Positions 35,961 through 44,114 of a stretch of DNA of 64,000 nucleotides are shown here, piece after piece. Position 1 is the stretch's first letter. Each line of letters opens with the position of its first letter. The position numbers and the translations under genes were made by a program. The DNA is taken from NCBI RefSeq assembly GCF_040892595.1, contig NZ_JBFRYB010000001.1:248001-312000 (forward strand), written 5' to 3'. The DNA comes from Zhongshania sp. R06B22 (GTDB taxonomy: Bacteria > Pseudomonadota > Gammaproteobacteria > Pseudomonadales > Spongiibacteraceae). The notes under the pieces were generated by a model. That model saw only the letters and a program-made list of their open reading frames with translations. It did no database searches and was not told the origin of the DNA.

Positions 35961-37139
35961 ATGAGCGAACGTAAACCTATTCCCCGTATCAAAGGGGATA
36001 ATTATTCTGAAGCAGCTGCCGCACAGCGACGTACATTTATTGAAGAACAAACCGGTGCCACACTTAAGCACACCGGCCACTACTCCATCGATCCGGCCAG
36101 CGTAGAAGGCAACGCCGAAAACTTCATTGGCGTGGTCCAAATGCCCGTTGGTGTTGCCGGCCCCTATCTCATTAACGGCGAACATGCCCAGGGCGTTTTT
36201 TATGTGCCCATGGCGACCACCGAAGGCACCTTAATCGCCTCTTACAGCCGGGGTATGCGGGTAATTTCAGAATCCGGCGGCGCCACCGTCACCGTCATTG
36301 AAGAGTTTATGCAGCGGGCACCTTTATTTGAATTCGCCAGTGCCCGCGAAGCACGGCATTTTGCAAACTGGCTAGACGAGCAACTCACCGCCATTCGCCA
36401 GCAAGCTGAAAGCACCACATCTATCGGTAAGCTACAGCATATCCAAAAGTGGGTTATCGCCAATAAATTGTACACCCGCTTTAACTACACCACCGGCGAC
36501 GCGGCTGGGCAAAATATGACTGGCAAGGCCACCCATAAAGCCTGCCAGTGGATACTCGCCAACTACCCGGGCGTAATCGAAAACTTTTCACTGTCTAGCG
36601 GTATAGAGACCGATAAAAAGCATTCCCATATGAATCTCTTGCACAGTCGCGGCAAGAAGGTTGTAGCGGAAGCCACCATCAGCAAAGACGTTTTAAAAGA
36701 CTTGATGCGCGCGGACCCTGAACGCATGTTTCGGCTGCGCCAACGCACTATGCTCGGCAGCCTACTCGCCGGCTCTGCCTACAACGGCCCCCACTCTGCC
36801 AATGGTATTGCGTCGATGTTTATTGCCACCGGCCAAGACGAGGCCAACGTCGTTGAGTCTCATACCGGCATTGCATTTATGGATCTCACCCCAGCCGGCG
36901 ACCTGTATTACTCGGTAACCCTGCCTTCAATCATCTGCGCGAGTTACGGCGGCGGCACGGGGCTGGCAACCCAGCGCGAATGTCTCGAAATAATGGATTG
37001 CTACGGCCAAGGCAAGGCCCGCAAACTGGCTGAGATTGTCGCCGCCACGGTCCTTGCTGGCGACCTGTCCTTAGCAGCAGCCATTGTTGCCGATGAATGG
37101 GTTTCTAGCCATGATCAACTCGGTCGCAACAGACCTTAA
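35961..37139 (+). CDS. hydroxymethylglutaryl-CoA reductase, class I type
   Basis: 392 residues with all catalytic elements: ENFIGVVQMPVGVAGP, VPMATTEGT with E88, GDAAGQNM with D180, SGIETDKK with K219, the GQDEAN Asp, SYGGGTGLATQ, and H384 near the C-terminus (SSHDQLGRNRP). The sequence is closer to class I (eukaryotic/archaeal) enzymes than to the catabolic class II enzyme of Pseudomonas mevalonii, suggesting acquisition by transfer. It catalyses HMG-CoA to mevalonate with NAD(P)H, or the reverse. No other mevalonate-pathway gene is in the window. Confidence 0.93.
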   Translation: MSERKPIPRIKGDNYSEAAAAQRRTFIEEQTGATLKHTGHYSIDPASVEGNAENFIGVVQMPVGVAGPYLINGEHAQGVFYVPMATTEGTLIASYSRGMRVISESGGATVTVIEEFMQRAPLFEFASAREARHFANWLDEQLTAIRQQAESTTSIGKLQHIQKWVIANKLYTRFNYTTGDAAGQNMTGKATHKACQWILANYPGVIENFSLSSGIETDKKHSHMNLLHSRGKKVVAEATISKDVLKDLMRADPERMFRLRQRTMLGSLLAGSAYNGPHSANGIASMFIATGQDEANVVESHTGIAFMDLTPAGDLYYSVTLPSIICASYGGGTGLATQRECLEIMDCYGQGKARKLAEIVAATVLAGDLSLAAAIVADEWVSSHDQLGRNRP

Positions 37140-37178
37140 CTCTCTAGCTCATCTAATTTAAAGAGATCACCTGAGCGC

Positions 37179-38102
37179 ATGAAAATAGAAAACATTAATC
37201 CGCAGCTTCAAAAAACCTATCGCTTAATACCCACACTGCCGATTCACAACCCTATTCTTTTGCGGTTTGTGCAATTTATATCAAGATTTAAACTAAAGCG
37301 GAAATCCCTGTTCGGCGTTGCCATACACGATTATAAATTAGCAAATAGCGGCGTGCGGGTTTACACGCCTAGCGGCAAAACCTCCGGTGCCGGCTTGCTG
37401 TGGATACATGGCGGCGGCTATATTATTGGCACAGCCGTCTTCAATGATCGCGAATGCGCTATCTATGCCAAAGAGTTAAATATCACTGTGGTCTCGGTTG
37501 ATTATCGCCTAGCGCCGCAGCATCCCTTCCCCGCCGCCTGCGATGATTGTTTTGCCGCCTGGGAGTGGTTTTTAGACAACGCCGACACCCTAGGCGTGTC
37601 TCCAGATAGGATCGCGGTATCCGGGCAAAGTGCTGGTGGAGGACTGGCGGCGGGCTTGGTCCAGCGTATTCATGATACCGGCGGCACCCAGCCCGCAGGC
37701 CAGGCACTGTTCTGCCCCATGCTGGATGATCATACCGCCACACGCACCGAGCTAGACCTCATAAAACACCGTCTTTGGAACAATAAAAATAACCGCGGTG
37801 CATGGACATACTACCTTGGCCAGCCCCCCGGCCTAAAGCAAGTGCCCCTTTACTCAGTACCAGCAAGACGCCAAAACTTAGCGGGCTTGCCACCAAGTTG
37901 GCTGGCAGTGGGCGATATAGACCTCTTTTATGAAGAAGACACCCTCTATGCTAAGCGCCTGACAGAAGCTGGGGTTAACTGTGAATTTTACGTTGTTGCC
38001 GGCGGACCACACGCCTTTGAATCCTTGGTGCCAAATGCCCCGGTCAGCATCGACCTTCTTAAATCTAACTACCAATTTCTGCGGCGCGTACTTGCCCTTT
38101 AA
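37179..38102 (+). CDS. alpha/beta hydrolase, HSL-type (family IV) esterase
   Basis: 307 residues. The oxyanion motif HGGG is near residues 77-80 (WIHGGGYIIGT), the nucleophile in GQSAGG near 148-153, the acid in VGDIDLFYEE and the catalytic His in GGPHAFE. This is the hormone-sensitive-lipase group of carboxylesterases acting on short or medium acyl esters. Co-directional with the HMG-CoA reductase gene (39-nt gap) and the CoA-transferase gene (41-nt gap), so possibly one operon. Confidence 0.92.
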   Translation: MKIENINPQLQKTYRLIPTLPIHNPILLRFVQFISRFKLKRKSLFGVAIHDYKLANSGVRVYTPSGKTSGAGLLWIHGGGYIIGTAVFNDRECAIYAKELNITVVSVDYRLAPQHPFPAACDDCFAAWEWFLDNADTLGVSPDRIAVSGQSAGGGLAAGLVQRIHDTGGTQPAGQALFCPMLDDHTATRTELDLIKHRLWNNKNNRGAWTYYLGQPPGLKQVPLYSVPARRQNLAGLPPSWLAVGDIDLFYEEDTLYAKRLTEAGVNCEFYVVAGGPHAFESLVPNAPVSIDLLKSNYQFLRRVLAL

Positions 38103-38143
38103 AATATTGCGTTCAAACCATCGATCCTGAGCAAACAAGCCAT

Positions 38144-39361
38144 ATGAATAGTGATTCCAAGCCGCCAAAACACGGGCCTCTCAAGGGCATACGTATTTTA
38201 GAATTAGGGCAGCTAATTGCCGGCCCGTTTACCACCACAATGCTAGGCTATTACGGTGCTGAAGTGATCAAAATAGAACCCCCCGGTATTGGCGATCCTA
38301 TTCGGCGCTGGCGCAGCATGAAAGGGGATACCTCGCTGTGGTGGTATAGCATTGGTCGCAATAAAAAGTCAGTGACCGTAGATCTTCGTCACCCAGACGG
38401 CCAAGCCATAGTGCGAGATCTAGCCGCGCAATGTGATGTATTGGTAGAGAATTTTCGGCCCGGGGTTATGGAAGGCTGGAAGCTTGGGCCAGATGACTTA
38501 AAAGCGGCCAATCCGGACTTAGTTTACACCCGTATTTCAGGCTACGGCCAAACTGGCCCCTATGCCGAAAAGCCAGGCTTTGCCTCGGTATGTGAGGGTA
38601 TCAGTGGCTTTCGTTACTTAAATGGATTTCCCGGCGAAGCACCGGTACGACCCAACCTCAGCCTTGGCGACAGCATTGCATCGCTGCACGCTGTTATCGG
38701 TGTATTAATGGCTCTAAATGCCCGTGAGCGCGGTCTTCATCAAGGCCAAGTCATCGACGTCGCGCTGTATGAAACCATGTTCAATATGCTCGAGTCGGTG
38801 GTGCCAGAATATGCTGAGCAAGGAATTATCCGCGAAGCCTCTGGCACCACCTTAACCGGCATCGTTCCCACCAACACCTACCGCTGCAAAGACAATAAGT
38901 TTGTCATCATCGGTGGCAATGGCGACTCTATTTTTAAACGCCTGATGACCGAAATGGGCCGCCACGATTTTGCCGCAGACCCCGCCATGGCTGACAATGC
39001 CGGCCGAGTCCGCCATCAAAAAGTTATTGATGACGCTATCGCTAACTGGTGTCGCCAACATCCAATACAAACGGTTATTGAGAAACTTGAAGCCGTTAGA
39101 GTCCCCGCCGGTCCAGTCTACAATGCCGAGGACATGGCAAATGATCCGCACTTTCAGGCTCGCGGCTTGTTTGAGAAAGTAAATATCGACGCCACTAACA
39201 CCGTCACTATACCGGGCATGTCACCCAAACTGAGTGGCACACCGGGCGCCACCCAGTGGCCGGGACCGAAGCTCGGGGAACATACCAATGAGATTCTCAC
39301 CGAACTGCTTGATATATCTCCCGAGAATTTGCAGGCACTCAAAAATAACGCGGTCATCTAG
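38144..39361 (+). CDS. CaiB/BaiF family (class III) CoA-transferase
   Basis: 405 residues with the family signature GIRILELGQLIAGPFTTTMLGYYGAEVIKIEPPG, WWYSIGRNKKSVTVDLRHPDG, VLVENFRPGVMEGWKLG and the catalytic Asp in LGDSIASLHAVIGVL (about residue 175). It transfers CoA between carboxylic acids; specificity cannot be read. As it follows an HMG-CoA reductase and an esterase, a succinyl-CoA:hydroxymethylglutarate or itaconate-type activity is a reasonable guess only. Confidence 0.93.
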   Translation: MNSDSKPPKHGPLKGIRILELGQLIAGPFTTTMLGYYGAEVIKIEPPGIGDPIRRWRSMKGDTSLWWYSIGRNKKSVTVDLRHPDGQAIVRDLAAQCDVLVENFRPGVMEGWKLGPDDLKAANPDLVYTRISGYGQTGPYAEKPGFASVCEGISGFRYLNGFPGEAPVRPNLSLGDSIASLHAVIGVLMALNARERGLHQGQVIDVALYETMFNMLESVVPEYAEQGIIREASGTTLTGIVPTNTYRCKDNKFVIIGGNGDSIFKRLMTEMGRHDFAADPAMADNAGRVRHQKVIDDAIANWCRQHPIQTVIEKLEAVRVPAGPVYNAEDMANDPHFQARGLFEKVNIDATNTVTIPGMSPKLSGTPGATQWPGPKLGEHTNEILTELLDISPENLQALKNNAVI

Positions 39362-39521
39362 AAAACCACGTCCCTTGGCTTTGTTTTCTAGGTCTAACAC
39401 GCTTGCCAACTCACATGGCGGCGTATTTAATTAAATCGGTGCCGGCACCAGCCTGCGTCGAGTTGACATCAGATGCCCTTAATACATTCGCGTCTTTGCA
39501 GTTTCCACAAGGATATAATTT

Positions 39522-39806
39522 ATGCACATAGACAAGGCAAAAAAGCGTATCGCCAAGCAGATCAAAAAAGGCTTCAACGGCTATCCTTTGATCTCCCTAG
39601 AATACTTTGGCGCCACGCCAGACGCGGCAACGGAACTGGTCATTTCGTTTGTGGTAGAAGAAGGGGCGGAACCGCAAGCCCAAACACTTGCCTGCAAACT
39701 TGACGCTAGAGAAGACGAAACCATTCAATCTACGGTGGTGAAAATTCTTGAGCGCGCCAATGTTAATACCTTAACGGAGCGTAGCGGAGTTTCTATTATT
39801 AGCTAA
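39522..39806 (+). CDS. small protein of unknown function
   Basis: 94 residues with a good AAGGA ribosome site. Basic N-terminus (KAKKRIAKQIKKGFNGYP), then a mixed alpha/beta body (LVISFVVEEGAEPQAQTLACKLDARED). No signal peptide or membrane segment. Family not recognised. It stands alone between the CoA-transferase gene and a 440-nt stretch without genes. Confidence 0.65.
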   Translation: MHIDKAKKRIAKQIKKGFNGYPLISLEYFGATPDAATELVISFVVEEGAEPQAQTLACKLDAREDETIQSTVVKILERANVNTLTERSGVSIIS

Positions 39807-40245
39807 AATAGTGATTCTCCTGCAGCGAATCAAATGGCGAAATTTACTAATATCATAGAAATCAAATACTTGTCTTAAAATCCGCCGCCTCAATTTAATC
39901 GGAGAATTTCGCTTAATATCCACCTAAATACGCGCTATCAGCCCTGTGCTCCCTGAGGTTAAAGACAAACAGCGCGTATTACGTCATAATAACCGACGCG
40001 AAGCCGCTTATGGTTCCCACGCCCCATGAAAACCGCTTGGTAATTTAGGGGTTATTTCCCCGTAGGATGAGCATCGCAGAGTTTTCAAATCTCAGTACAG
40101 CTTCAGTGATTACCGGGTTTGGCTTACGGACTGACCGTGATTAGATTAAGCCAGACAATATTATCGCTATCAATTTAACTGCCTTTCGCTGCATCTCTAA
40201 CAGCAAGCTATGGCGGCGCCTACTTTGCAAGGAAATAGTTTGAAC
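39807..40245. other. intergenic stretch without recognisable gene
   Basis: About 440 nt with no convincing coding frame. I see no tRNA, repeat or strong hairpin. It presumably holds the promoter of the small protein gene starting at 40246. Confidence 0.4.
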
Positions 40246-40512
40246 ATGCAGGATAAAATTACCGCTATATTGAATTACCTTAACGAAAATAAAACCCGTT
40301 GCAGCAATAGCGCGGCAGCCGAAGCCCTAGGTGTTACTGCCCCGGAGCTGAAAAAGCTACTTGGTGAGCGTCGCCCAGAAACATCGTGGCTAGTCAATTA
40401 TGGCACTGGCGAGCCTGCAGGCTACACCGACGAAGATAAACACCCCGATCTGTATCGTACCAAGCGTATTATTAAGTCAGCGGAAGTGTTGACCCGCAAC
40501 CTCGATTTATAA
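40246..40512 (+). CDS. small protein with a winged-helix-like N-terminus
   Basis: 88 residues from the ATG at 40246, chosen because AAGGAAA lies 11 nt upstream; the frame's earlier ATG at 40210 lacks a site. The N-terminal half (KITAILNYLNENKTRCSNSAAAEALGVTAPELKKLLG) reads like a helix-turn-helix. The C-terminal part (SWLVNYGTGEPAGYTDEDKHPDLYRTKRIIKS) is rich in conserved-looking aromatic and charged residues. Possible small DNA-binding protein (inference); family not recognised. Confidence 0.68.
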   Translation: MQDKITAILNYLNENKTRCSNSAAAEALGVTAPELKKLLGERRPETSWLVNYGTGEPAGYTDEDKHPDLYRTKRIIKSAEVLTRNLDL

Positions 40513-40907
40513 AAAATTGCTTTGCGGTATCGCTCTTCTCAATTCCTTATATTTTTCAACCAGCAAACCAATGACTGCAGCAGGCGATCAACGCTTGGCA
40601 GTTGCGTGTTGGGCGAAAAATATTAAGGGGTATTATCTATAGTTAGAATAGCTATCAACAAAATACTATTCAGTCTATCAAGCAGAAGTCACTACGCTCA
40701 AACTAGGCATTTACGCCGCAACAATATTTTCCACCGCAGCGGCCCAATCATCTATAGTCAAGACCGCAAGCGACACACTGGCCGGCAAGCTTTAGCGACG
40801 GTCCAAGGACGAGACTTGGTATTCTTGTGTCGCCGCCTTAGTCTAAACAAACAAGAAAGGCACGACGCTGACGCCATGCCTTTCTTATAAGCCGCAATAT
40901 TTGAAAA
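40513..40907. other. intergenic stretch ending in a hairpin
   Basis: About 395 nt with no supported gene on either strand. The left half is AT-rich. A perfect 10-bp inverted repeat is at 40853-40886 next to the end of the FHA gene; nothing else stands out. Confidence 0.4.
40853..40886. terminator. inverted repeat at the end of the FHA gene
   Basis: AAGAAAGGCA, a 14-nt loop and TGCCTTTCTT form a perfect 10-bp stem, 21 nt beyond the minus-strand stop at 40908. On the minus strand the stem ends in TTTCTTGTTTG, acceptable as a U-rich tail, so it is a likely terminator for the PP2C-FHA transcript. Confidence 0.65.
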
Positions 40908-41561
40908 CTACAATTCCGCTGGCGCCTCTACCAATACAAACTTTAATTGGGTGCCGGCAATTTCCACCAGATCACCACTATTTAATTGCCGTGGCTGTGA
41001 ACCAATTTCAACACCATTTAACTTTGGCGTGCGGCCGTCTTTAGCTTCTACGTGCTCCAAATAATAGTCCTGCTGGCGACGACTAATTGCCGCAACTTGG
41101 AAACCCGCCTTGCCGAGCTTGGCTAAGGGTTTACTGAGCGTCATTTCACGACCAGCTGAAGCACCATTTTGCACCTGTAATTTGCCAATCATTGGAATAG
41201 CCGCCGGCTGGGCACGCTTGCTGTCCGGCCGCATTGCGATAGTTTTCTCCACCTCGGCGTCGCTACTGGAATACACTTCACTGTGATAGGTGAGTGAATG
41301 CTTACCCATCGTAATATAGTCACCATTGCGCAAGGGATGACGAGTGATGGCATGACCATTCACAAAGGTACCGTTGGTGCTGTCGAGATCAATTAAGAAG
41401 CTGTCCTTGAGTATCGTCTCAATGACGGCGTGATGGCCACTAACCGCCAAATTTTCGATGCAGACATCATTGTCAGGCGCACGACCAAGTGATACCCGCT
41501 CTTTGCTCAGCGGGAACTCCTCGAGTATTGTGCCCTGAAAGCCGAGAACCAGTTTAGCCAT
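40908..41561 (-). CDS. FHA-domain protein (tandem FHA-like domains)
   Basis: 217 residues. A canonical FHA domain at about residues 20-95 has the phosphothreonine-binding set (SLGRAPDND, SGHHAVIE, DSTNGTFVNG, LRNGDYITMG). A second, degenerate FHA-like domain (about 125-212; ASAGREMTLSKPLAKLG, KLNGVEIGSQPRQLNSGDLVEIAGT) lacks the Arg-Ser binding pair. The Thr in EKTIAM between the domains is a plausible phosphorylation site. It lies 61 nt downstream of a PP2C phosphatase gene, so it is probably part of a Ser/Thr phospho-signalling pair. Confidence 0.9.
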   Translation of the reverse strand: MAKLVLGFQGTILEEFPLSKERVSLGRAPDNDVCIENLAVSGHHAVIETILKDSFLIDLDSTNGTFVNGHAITRHPLRNGDYITMGKHSLTYHSEVYSSSDAEVEKTIAMRPDSKRAQPAAIPMIGKLQVQNGASAGREMTLSKPLAKLGKAGFQVAAISRRQQDYYLEHVEAKDGRTPKLNGVEIGSQPRQLNSGDLVEIAGTQLKFVLVEAPAEL

Positions 41562-41622
41562 AATACATGCCCGTCATTGAAACATACTCCCTAGCTTAGG
41601 CGATGAAATCACCGTATCCACT

Positions 41623-42441
41623 CTAATCAAACCAGTCTAGCTCTTCGTCTGAGGCGCTTTCCTGCCCAGCGACCACCTTGTCCACACACACTACAATAAT
41701 CGAAATATTATCATTGCCGCCGGAATTATTCGCCATTCCCAGCAATTTCACCGCGGCCGCTTCTGGTTGAGAGTCACAAGAGGCGAGCACAGCGGCAATT
41801 TGGGCGTCCTCGACCATCCCCGTCAAACCGTCTGAACACAGCAAATATAGATCGCCTTCCCGCAATAGCTCTTCCAATAAATCTACGTCGACAATATCTG
41901 CTAAACCTAGCGCGCGGGTAATGACATTTTTATTGCTGGAGTTACGAGCCTCTTCTTCTGAATACTCTTTGCGATCTAGCATTTCTTGAACCAGGGTGTG
42001 ATCGCTGGTGAGTTGCGTCAAATAGCCCTCACGAAACCGATAAAGCCTAGAGTCACCGACATGCGCAACCGCAAGCCTTGCGCCCTCAAAACTAGCCGAC
42101 ACTATCGTGGTGCCCATACCCTTGCGCTCAGTATTTCGCTGGGCGTCCCGGTATATTTTGGTATTTGCACAGTAGATGGCATTTCGCAGCGCCAAGGTCT
42201 GGGTCGAAAATTCTGACATTTCCGCCACAGTGTCGTCGCTGTCATGATCCTGAGCTAAAAACTGCGTAAACCCGGCTATCGCTAAGGCGCTCGCCACCTC
42301 ACCGGCGTTATGGCCGCCCATGCCGTCTGCCACCAAGACGTATCCTTGATCAACCGCCAAGTGAATCGCGTCTTCGTTATGGCGACGCACCCGGCCAATA
42401 TCGGTCACGCCAAAGGCGCGGATGATCGTCTTTTCGTCCAT
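41623..42441 (-). CDS. PP2C-type serine/threonine phosphatase
   Basis: About 272 residues from the ATG at 42441; the longer frame starts with a TTG at 42501. Metal-binding motifs are all present: RRHNEDAI, ADGMGGHNAGE, GMGTTIV, HVGDSRLYRF, LLCSDGLTGM and GGNDNISIIVV. It dephosphorylates Ser/Thr-phosphorylated proteins. It is upstream of the FHA gene; no kinase gene is in the window. Confidence 0.92.
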   Translation of the reverse strand: MDEKTIIRAFGVTDIGRVRRHNEDAIHLAVDQGYVLVADGMGGHNAGEVASALAIAGFTQFLAQDHDSDDTVAEMSEFSTQTLALRNAIYCANTKIYRDAQRNTERKGMGTTIVSASFEGARLAVAHVGDSRLYRFREGYLTQLTSDHTLVQEMLDRKEYSEEEARNSSNKNVITRALGLADIVDVDLLEELLREGDLYLLCSDGLTGMVEDAQIAAVLASCDSQPEAAAVKLLGMANNSGGNDNISIIVVCVDKVVAGQESASDEELDWFD

Positions 42442-42550
42442 GGATCCATGCTTATTCAGTGATGAGCCCTGAGTATAGACACCCGCTTTTAAGATGGCCA
42501 ATATCAGTACCGACTAGAGACACCGCTTGCAATTCGCAGCTTGGCATACT

Positions 42551-43861
42551 CTAATTTTGTCCAGCCTCTAACTTCCTGTAAAGGGATCGCGCGCTAATAC
42601 CCGCTATCTCTGCGGCCTTGGCTTTATCGCCATCGCAGAAGGCCAGTAAATCATTTAAATAGCGCCGCTCCTTGGTTTTCAAATCCTCCCAACTTTCAGC
42701 TGCGGCGGCCTTTCGAGGCCGAATATCGAGCAGGCAGCGCTCCAATATTTTTACGTCAATAATATTGGAGTACGCAAAAATGATAGCGCGCTCCAAGACG
42801 TTGCGAAGCTCGCGGACATTGCCTGCAAAATAACAGCCTTGAAGCAGCTTGATCGCCGATTCGGTCAGGCAGTACATATCTTTCTTACTGAATTTCTCCA
42901 GTATCGATTTAGCGATTAAGCCAATGTCCTCCCCACGCTCGCGCAGCGGCGGCAATACAATCGGAAACGCATTAACACGATAGTAGAGGTCTTCGCGAAA
43001 CGTCCCACTGGCGACATTGTTAGATAAGTTTTCATGGGTGGCGCAAATTAGTCGAAAATCAGCGCGTTTGAGCTCGGTGCTGCCCACCGCACGGTAGGTG
43101 CCAGTTTCAATTAAACGCAGTAATTTAACCTGCATACCTAGGGACACATCACCAATTTCATCCAAAAATAAGGTACCGCCTTCAGCACTTTCCAGCAAAC
43201 CGCGCTTATTAGCTGTCGCACCGGTAAACGCGCCTTTAACGTGACCAAATAACTCACTTTCAAATAAGGTTTCGGTGAGACCCGCGCACTCAACCGTGAC
43301 CATGGGTTTCGCATGTCGGGTACTGGCGTCGTGAATCGCCTTGGCCGCTAACTCTTTACCGGTGCCAGATTCACCCATTAACAATACCGAGGTATCTCGC
43401 GCCGCCACCAAGTTAATCATCTCAACAAGGGTATTAAAGGCCGGACTGCGGCCCACCATATTCTGAGTACTAAGTTCGGCACTGGCGATGGAAACGGGCT
43501 TGAGGATTTCAACAAAGTATTTTAGCTCGCCATTGGCGCCCCGAATCGGCAGCATTTCAACATCGACATGCTCCTTGCCCCTAGGCGTGGTGTGAACGTG
43601 CAGCACTCGCTCCTTATTGCCGGAACTCTTACATGCCGCCAGCGGGCAACTCTCGCCAGCCTGATCACAGGGCACCTGATAACCATGGGAAACTTGATAG
43701 CAGCGCGCGCCCTTGTCGACGTCTATCTCGCCAAAAGTCGTTTGATAGAGCTCATTGCTTGCCAAAATCTCATAGTCCGCAGACACCAATATGGCGGGAT
43801 AATCGAAGCCATCGAGCATGTAGGCAACATCTCTATCTGAATCTTTAGCTATGAGCTGCAT
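42551..43861 (-). CDS. fisR: sigma-54 activator with sulfane-sulfur-sensing PAS-like domain (FisR)
   Basis: 436 residues from the ATG at 43861. The N-terminal PAS-like domain has C54, C65 and C72, i.e. C-x10-C-x6-C, the same spacing as Cys53/64/71 of FisR from Cupriavidus, whose cysteines react with polysulfide. It is followed by an AAA+ sigma-54 domain ([20 protein letters not shown]) and a Fis-type helix-turn-helix ([20 protein letters not shown]). The frame continues to a GTG at 43948, but that would bury the activator site; the Cys numbering favours 43861. It should activate the divergent sulfide-oxidation operon. Confidence 0.88.
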   Translation of the reverse strand: MQLIAKDSDRDVAYMLDGFDYPAILVSADYEILASNELYQTTFGEIDVDKGARCYQVSHGYQVPCDQAGESCPLAACKSSGNKERVLHVHTTPRGKEHVDVEMLPIRGANGELKYFVEILKPVSIASAELSTQNMVGRSPAFNTLVEMINLVAARDTSVLLMGESGTGKELAAKAIHDASTRHAKPMVTVECAGLTETLFESELFGHVKGAFTGATANKRGLLESAEGGTLFLDEIGDVSLGMQVKLLRLIETGTYRAVGSTELKRADFRLICATHENLSNNVASGTFREDLYYRVNAFPIVLPPLRERGEDIGLIAKSILEKFSKKDMYCLTESAIKLLQGCYFAGNVRELRNVLERAIIFAYSNIIDVKILERCLLDIRPRKAAAAESWEDLKTKERRYLNDLLAFCDGDKAKAAEIAGISARSLYRKLEAGQN

Positions 43862-43886
43862 GGCATTGTCATTTTTGTCATTGAGT

Positions 43887-43904
43887 TTTGCCAATAATGG
43901 CAAA
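43887..43904. promoter_or_regulatory. palindromic upstream activator site (likely FisR)
   Basis: TTTGCCA-ATAA-TGGCAAA is a perfect 7-bp inverted repeat lying 26 nt upstream of the fisR ATG and about 120-130 nt upstream of the divergent sigma-54 promoter. This is the normal position for a dimer site of a sigma-54 activator. Assignment to FisR is inferred from location. Confidence 0.7.
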
Positions 43905-43915
43905 TACACAGTAAC

Positions 43916-43928
43916 TTTGCCAGCGCAA
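43916..43928. promoter_or_regulatory. second, imperfect activator half-palindrome
   Basis: TTTGCCAGCGCAA shares the TTTGCCA arm with the perfect palindrome and has a shorter matching arm (GCAA). The arms start 29 nt apart, close to three helical turns, as in tandem sites for hexamerising sigma-54 activators. Confidence 0.45.
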
Positions 43929-43968
43929 TCTAGTAAAAACGACCTCACCTAAAAAAATAAATTATATA

Positions 43969-43981
43969 AATCAATATCTTA
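43969..43981 (+). promoter_or_regulatory. IHF-binding site
   Basis: AATCAATATCTTA matches the IHF consensus WATCAANNNNTTR at every defined position. It lies in an A/T-rich tract between the activator palindromes and the sigma-54 promoter, where a DNA bend is needed to bring the activator to the polymerase. Confidence 0.72.
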
Positions 43982-44008
43982 ACGACACACTTCTTTATCT
44001 TGCGTGCA

Positions 44009-44024
44009 TGGCACACGCTTTGCT
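44009..44024 (+). promoter_or_regulatory. sigma-54 (-24/-12) promoter of the sulfide-oxidation operon
   Basis: TGGCAC-N5-TTGCT is a perfect match to the RpoN consensus, with the GG at 44010-44011 and GC at 44022-44023 in correct register. Transcription should begin near 44035, about 80 nt before the oxidase ATG at 44115. With a sigma-54 activator gene divergent beside it, the assignment is strong. Confidence 0.9.
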
Positions 44025-44114
44025 GTATGGGTGTTACGTGGCACAGACATAACGTTCGACAAACGCGTGATGGCAGATCTGACAAGCAGCGCCGTTCACC
44101 TTAGGATGATCTAT

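Noticed and set aside
43862..43948. GTG-initiated extension of fisR
   Set aside because: It would place the activator palindromes inside the coding region, and the sensor cysteines match known numbering only with the ATG at 43861.
44004..44114. Upstream extension of the bd oxidase subunit I frame
   Set aside because: It would overlap the sigma-54 promoter and start before the transcription start; the ATG at 44115 has a ribosome site and matches the family N-terminus.
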